Part shown: piece after piece, positions 6,402 through 9,016 of the stretch | Layout: each line of letters opens with the position of its first letter | Position numbering within the stretch: the stretch's first letter is position 1 | Source: Gemmatimonadota bacterium | GTDB lineage: Bacteria > Gemmatimonadota > Gemmatimonadetes > JACCXV01 | Length of the DNA stretch: 9,016 nt | NCBI GenBank assembly: GCA_013696835.1 | Contig: JACCXV010000334.1 | Location: 1 to 9,016, forward strand | Direction of reading: 5' to 3' | Made by a program: the position numbers and the translations under genes | Notes under the pieces: model-generated | Told to the model about the DNA's origin: nothing | Database searches by the model: none | The model's input: the letters and a program-made list of their open reading frames with translations, nothing else

Positions 6402-6959
6402 CTAGCGCACGTCCACCAGCTCCACCTCGAACACGAGAGTGGCGTCGGGCGGGATCGTACCTCCCGCGCCCGCGGAGCCGTAGCCCAGGTCGGGAGGAAT
6501 CACGAGCCGGCGCTTGCCGCCGACCTTCATCCCCGCCACGCCCTCGTCCCAGCCCTTGATGACGCGCCCGCCGCCCACCGGGAACTCGAAGGGCTGCCCG
6601 CGGTCGAGCGAGCTGTCGAACTTCGTCCCGTCCACAAGCCAGCCGGTGTAGTGCACCACCGCCGTCTGACCGCGCTTCGCCTCCTTGCCCGCGCCCGGGG
6701 CGAGATCCTTGTATTTCAGGCCGGATGGGGCGGCGGTGAGCTCGGGATCGTTCACGTCTGCCTCCTTCGATGAGGATGATCCCGGTGACTCGGGCGCCCT
6801 GGGGTCCTGTTCGCCTGCGGCCTCGGTCGCCTCATCCATGACGGACGATTCCGCGGCTGCGTCGGCATCCGCGTCCTCCCCGCGCTCCGCGCGTGAGCAC
6901 GAGGTCGCGCCGAGCAGCAGACCGGCGATCCAGAGGGCGAACAACTGCCTTCCTCGCAT
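6402..6959 (-). CDS. FKBP-type peptidyl-prolyl cis-trans isomerase, lipoprotein
   Basis: A 185-aa lipoprotein that should isomerise X-Pro bonds and help fold proteins in the periplasm. The signal peptide (MRGRQLFALWIAGLLLGATS) ends in Cys21, a slightly unusual lipobox (ATSC). Residues 22-80 are an acidic, Ala/Ser/Glu-rich, low-complexity linker. The FKBP domain (about 81-185) carries the pocket residues expected by alignment to FKBP12: Tyr104 in VVHYTGWL, Phe114-Asp115 in GTKFDSSLDRG, Phe124/126, Val133-Ile134 and Trp137 in RVIKGWDEGV, Tyr160 in PPDLGYG, and Phe177. GTIPPDATLVFEVELVDV closes the domain. The start at 6959 is set by AGGAGG seven bases upstream; a longer open frame into the intergenic region lacks the signal at its N-terminus. 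The LigD polymerase follows 35 bp downstream and may be cotranscribed, though no functional link is known. Confidence 0.93.
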   Translation of the reverse strand: MRGRQLFALWIAGLLLGATSCSRAERGEDADADAAAESSVMDEATEAAGEQDPRAPESPGSSSSKEADVNDPELTAAPSGLKYKDLAPGAGKEAKRGQTAVVHYTGWLVDGTKFDSSLDRGQPFEFPVGGGRVIKGWDEGVAGMKVGGKRRLVIPPDLGYGSAGAGGTIPPDATLVFEVELVDVR

Positions 6960-7034
6960 GAGCTTTCCTCCTGCGGAATGAGATGGGCGCCGCCACCCGA
7001 TCGGCCGCGCTGCCCTCGCGTTTCGGCGTGCCGC

Positions 7035-7064
7035 AAGATAGCCGGGGGACGGACCCATCTCCAA
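7035..7064 (-). promoter_or_regulatory. Possible promoter for the FKBP/LigD operon
   Basis: On the minus strand TTGGAG (7064-7059) and TATCTT (7040-7035) are separated by 18 bp, about 75 bp before the FKBP start codon. Both hexamers match the housekeeping consensus at four of six bases. It sits in the divergent 210-bp region shared with the LysM gene. This is consensus matching only. Confidence 0.4.
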
Positions 7065-7092
7065 CGACCGTCGAGGCGGCGGCGATTCAGGG

Positions 7093-7121
7093 TTGCGACG
7101 GCCGGTCCGCCCACGTCTATT
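7093..7121 (+). promoter_or_regulatory. Possible promoter for the LysM gene
   Basis: TTGCGA (7093-7098) and TCTATT (7116-7121) are 17 bp apart, 48 bp before the LysM start codon. Each matches consensus at four of six bases. A small GGTTG-ACTG-CAACC stem-loop (7137-7150) lies in the predicted leader, upstream of the ribosome binding site. Confidence 0.38.
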
Positions 7122-7169
7122 GATCCTTGCCACACCGGTTGACTGCAACCCACGAACACGGGGGAGACG

Positions 7170-7571
7170 ATGGGCATTCTGGACAAGATACTGGGCCGTG
7201 AGGACAACCCACCCGACAGGGACAAGGAGCGAAAGAAGCCGAACTTCGGCGGCGTGAAGACCGGCGGCGGCTCCACGCTGGGCGAGCAGCAGCCGCACGT
7301 GAGCACGGGGGCGGGATCCACGATGGGTGAGCGGACATCCAGCCGACCTGCTCCGGCTCCGTCAGCCGCCGGTGCGCAGGCCGCGCCGGGGCCACAGGCG
7401 CAGGCGGCCTCGCCGCGGACGTACGAGGTCAAGTCCGGCGACAGCCTCTCGAAGATCGCCAAGCAGGTCTACGGAAATGGGAACGACTGGCCCCGGATCT
7501 TCGAGGCGAACCGCGACCAGATCAAGGATCCGGACCTCATCCACCCCGGCCAGAAGCTCGTCATCCCGTGA
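7170..7571 (+). CDS. LysM domain protein, small, without signal peptide
   Basis: A 133-aa protein with one C-terminal LysM domain (about 84-133). The domain opens with RTYEVKSGDSLSKIAKQVYGNG, has DWPRIFEANRDQI in the middle and ends HPGQKLVIP at the very C-terminus, as in YgaU/Kbp-like proteins. The N-terminus (MGILDKILGRE) is a short amphipathic helix, not a signal peptide, and the BON domain of YgaU is absent. Between them is a Gly/Ser/Pro/Ala/Gln-rich disordered linker with a 10-residue repeat (TGGGSTLGEQ and TGAGSTMGER). LysM usually binds N-acetylglucosamine-containing glycans such as peptidoglycan, but cytosolic members of this subgroup bind other ligands, so location is open. A G-rich GGGGGAG site precedes the ATG. 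The next gene, a lipoprotein, starts 23 bp after the stop and is probably cotranscribed. Confidence 0.9.
   Translation: MGILDKILGREDNPPDRDKERKKPNFGGVKTGGGSTLGEQQPHVSTGAGSTMGERTSSRPAPAPSAAGAQAAPGPQAQAASPRTYEVKSGDSLSKIAKQVYGNGNDWPRIFEANRDQIKDPDLIHPGQKLVIP
7260..7334 (+). repeat. Imperfect 10-residue repeat inside the LysM protein linker
   Basis: Codons 31-40 (7260-7289) and 46-55 (7305-7334) encode TGGGSTLGEQ and TGAGSTMGER, sharing seven of ten residues, with a 5-residue gap. The copies have diverged at wobble positions, so this is an old duplication kept at protein level, or convergence on a short motif. Confidence 0.55.
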
Positions 7572-7585
7572 TCGCCACCCGCATC

Positions 7586-7590
7586 GGAGG
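7586..7590 (+). promoter_or_regulatory. Ribosome binding site that sets the start of the Ig-like lipoprotein
   Basis: GGAGG stands four bases before the ATG at 7595. It argues for this start over the GTG at 7568, which overlaps the LysM stop as GTGA. Starting at 7595 also gives a normal-length signal peptide. Confidence 0.6.
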
Positions 7591-7594
7591 ACGC

Positions 7595-8059
7595 ATGAGA
7601 ATGCATTATCGCAGCGCGCGCCTGCTCGCGTGCATCGTGCTCGCCGTCGCGCTGACCGGCTGCTCCCGCAAGGAGGGCCCGGAGGGGACGGGGGAGGATG
7701 CTGCTACTGCCACGCCGCCGGAGCCCACGATCACGGAGGTCGAGACGGGACGGCGCGTCACCAGCGCGCATCAAGTCGAGGAGCCCGTGACGTCCTTCGC
7801 GCCGACGGACACCATCTGGGCCTCGGTGGAGACCCGGGACACGCCGGCCGGAACTCGCATCCTGGCCCGCTGGGTGTACACCGAGGGCACCGATGAGCAG
7901 GTGATCGGGGAAGAGACGCTCACGACGGCGAACGCCGGCACCGGCTACACGAGCTTCTTCGTGGCCAATCCGGAGCCGTGGCCGGAGGGAGACTACGAGG
8001 TGCGGATCGGCATCGGCAGCGAGGTCAAGGAGACGAAGACGTTCAGCGTCAAGGGGTGA
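7595..8059 (+). CDS. Predicted lipoprotein with a beta-rich, Ig-like C-terminal domain
   Basis: A 154-aa protein of unknown function. A signal peptide with basic n-region (MRMHYRSAR) and hydrophobic core (LLACIVLAVA) ends in a perfect lipobox LTGC with Cys23. A Glu/Thr/Pro-rich linker follows to about residue 50. The rest is a compact all-beta domain (about 55-154) with DTIWASVETRD, RILARWVYTEG, GYTSFFVANPEPWPEGDYEVRIGIG and a final KETKTFSVKG. The WPEGDYEV turn and closing T-F-x-V strand are common in bacterial Ig-like domains of secreted proteins. I do not recognise a named family. Cys23 followed by Ser and Arg, with no Asp at +2, gives no inner-membrane retention signal, so outer-membrane anchoring is likely in a diderm. 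It follows the LysM gene closely. Its stop lies inside the 3' end of the opposite-strand lipoprotein gene. Confidence 0.8.
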   Translation: MRMHYRSARLLACIVLAVALTGCSRKEGPEGTGEDAATATPPEPTITEVETGRRVTSAHQVEEPVTSFAPTDTIWASVETRDTPAGTRILARWVYTEGTDEQVIGEETLTTANAGTGYTSFFVANPEPWPEGDYEVRIGIGSEVKETKTFSVKG

Positions 8060-8462
8060 ACTCGAGGCACTGGGTAGGCGGCCGGACGTCCTGCACGCCC
8101 GAAAGGCAGAAGCGGTAGGGCGTCCCGGCCTGCAGCGCCGCCGCCGGCACCGTCACCCGCGTGCTGTCCGGCGTCTCGCCGTACACGACGCCCGGAACGA
8201 TGCAGAGCGGCGCGAACACCGTGTTCGTGCACTCGACGCGCCAGACGTCGCGCTCGGCGGCGACCGTGCGCACCGCGAGGGCCGTCGCGGGAGCCCCGCA
8301 CCATGTGAAGCGGGGGGCGGTCCCGGCGGTCGCCGCCAGCTCGCGAAAGCGGCTCTCGTCGATCGTGCAGCGCCCGGCCAGTGGATCGTCGCCGCCGCCA
8401 CAGGCGGCGAATGCCGTCGCGACGACGAGCAGGGTGAGGCAGGTGAAAGCCGTACGCGCCAT
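8049..8462 (-). CDS. Cysteine-rich predicted lipoprotein of unknown function
   Basis: A 137-aa protein. The signal peptide (MARTAFTCLTLLVVATAFAA) ends at Cys21, followed by GGGDD. The mature part has six further cysteines (32, 55, 78, 87, 119, 132), an even number that would allow three disulfides, as expected for a small periplasmic or surface protein. The sequence is beta-rich, with Val/Thr/Pro stretches such as RVTVPAAALQAGTPYRFCLSGV reminiscent of an Ig-like strand pattern. I recognise no family. AGGAG five bases before the ATG supports the start, and a TAGAAT hexamer (minus, 8488-8483) could be a -10 box just upstream, without a good -35. rpiA ends 56 bp upstream on the same strand, so read-through from rpiA is also possible. 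Its 3' end overlaps the plus-strand lipoprotein by 11 bp. Confidence 0.78.
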   Translation of the reverse strand: MARTAFTCLTLLVVATAFAACGGGDDPLAGRCTIDESRFRELAATAGTAPRFTWCGAPATALAVRTVAAERDVWRVECTNTVFAPLCIVPGVVYGETPDSTRVTVPAAALQAGTPYRFCLSGVQDVRPPTQCLEFTP

Positions 8463-8518
8463 GGAAGCTCCTAGGAAGACGTATTCTACGGATGGACAGC
8501 GGCGAAGTTCCGGCGGTC

Positions 8519-9016
8519 TCAGCCCGGACGCTCGATCACGCGCACGCCACCCTCACCTGCCACGACCACCCACGAGGCAAGGCCCAGGAACAACCCGGTC
8601 TCCACCACTCCCGGCAGCCCGCGCAGCTCCCGCTCGAGCCGGGGAGGGTCGTCGATCCCCCCAGCGAAACGGCAGTCCAGGATCAGGTGCCCCTCGTCGG
8701 TCACGACGTGGGCGCCGCCGCGATCCACCCGCAGATCCACGGACGCGGCTCCGAGTCTCTCCAGGGCGGCGACGTGCACGCGCCAGCCGAAGCGAACGAC
8801 CTCGACCGGCAGGGCGAACCGGCTGCCGAGGCGAGGGGAGAGCTTGCCGTCGTCCACCACCACCACGTACCGCCCGCTCACCGAGGCGACGATCTTCTCG
8901 CGGAGCAGCGCGCCGCCGCCGCCCTTGATCAGATCCAGCTGCGGGTCCACCTCGTCGGCCCCGTCGATCGTGAGATCCAGCCGGCCGACCTCGTTCAGGT
9001 CCGCGAGGGGCACGCC
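8519..9016 (-). CDS. rpiA: Ribose-5-phosphate isomerase A, N-terminus cut off by the window edge
   Basis: The visible 165 residues are the C-terminal three quarters of RpiA, which interconverts ribose 5-phosphate and ribulose 5-phosphate in the pentose phosphate pathway (cytosol). Motifs are DLNEV, TIDGADEVD (visible residues 16-24), LIKGGGGALLREKIVAS (30-45), VVDDGKLSPRLG with LPVEV, TDEGHLILDC and GVVETGLFLG. Visible Asp18, Asp21, Lys31, Glu40 and Lys58 match E. coli Asp81, Asp84, Lys94, the catalytic Glu103 and Lys121 (numbers recalled), all at a constant offset of 63. About 63 residues therefore lie beyond the edge and no internal indel falls in this stretch. The usual RpiA TDNGN is TDEGH here. 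The frame is open to position 9016, so the gene is incomplete here rather than broken. Confidence 0.95.
   Translation of the reverse strand, partial: GVPLADLNEVGRLDLTIDGADEVDPQLDLIKGGGGALLREKIVASVSGRYVVVVDDGKLSPRLGSRFALPVEVVRFGWRVHVAALERLGAASVDLRVDRGGAHVVTDEGHLILDCRFAGGIDDPPRLERELRGLPGVVETGLFLGLASWVVVAGEGGVRVIERPG

Noticed and set aside
2915..6959. The five-gene minus-strand block as a new defence system
   Set aside because: Each gene belongs to a housekeeping or repair family, with no nuclease, sensor or mobile element beside them. Split end-joining genes explain the core.

Overview
This is ordinary chromosomal sequence from a GC-rich bacterium (roughly 70% G+C by eye, with strong G/C bias at third codon positions). 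Four predicted lipoproteins with lipoboxes, a YajQ-family protein and split LigD-type end-joining genes suggest a diderm (Gram-negative-type) lineage such as Myxococcota, Gemmatimonadota, 'Eisenbacteria' or a related group. The sequence does not settle the phylum. I see no rRNA, tRNA, CRISPR, transposase or phage gene.

Layout, left to right. (1) On the minus strand, rocD (ornithine aminotransferase, 147-1373) is followed by the start of a lipoprotein gene that runs off the left edge (1-150). The two overlap through a GTGA. (2) A divergent intergenic region (1374-1540) with a promoter-like site and an inverted repeat precedes yajQ (1541-2035, plus). (3) A right-handed beta-helix protein (2137-2865, plus) follows directly. 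It has no signal peptide or credible ribosome binding site and looks like the 3' remnant of a larger gene. (4) A long minus-strand block reads, in transcription order: FKBP-type prolyl isomerase lipoprotein (6402-6959), LigD-type polymerase/primase (5398-6366), ATP-dependent DNA ligase (4253-5401), DUF1499 membrane-anchored protein (3768-4256) and SIMPL/DUF541 protein (2915-3649). The middle three genes are joined by two GTGA start/stop overlaps. (5) Divergent from the FKBP gene are a LysM protein (7170-7571) and an Ig-like lipoprotein (7595-8059), both plus. (6) From the right edge, on the minus strand, come the C-terminal three quarters of rpiA (8519-9016) and a cysteine-rich lipoprotein of unknown function (8049-8462). 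The latter overlaps the Ig-like lipoprotein tail to tail by 11 bp.

How the genes work together. The polymerase and ligase together supply the synthesis and sealing steps of bacterial non-homologous end joining. Ku and the phosphoesterase domain are not in this window. RocD and RpiA are central metabolism (ornithine/arginine breakdown; pentose phosphate pathway). The remaining genes are mostly envelope proteins. I found no convincing new multi-gene system. The points worth a second look are the truncated beta-helix gene, the polymerase-ligase-DUF1499 coupling, the repeated GTGA junctions and several uncharacterised lipoproteins.
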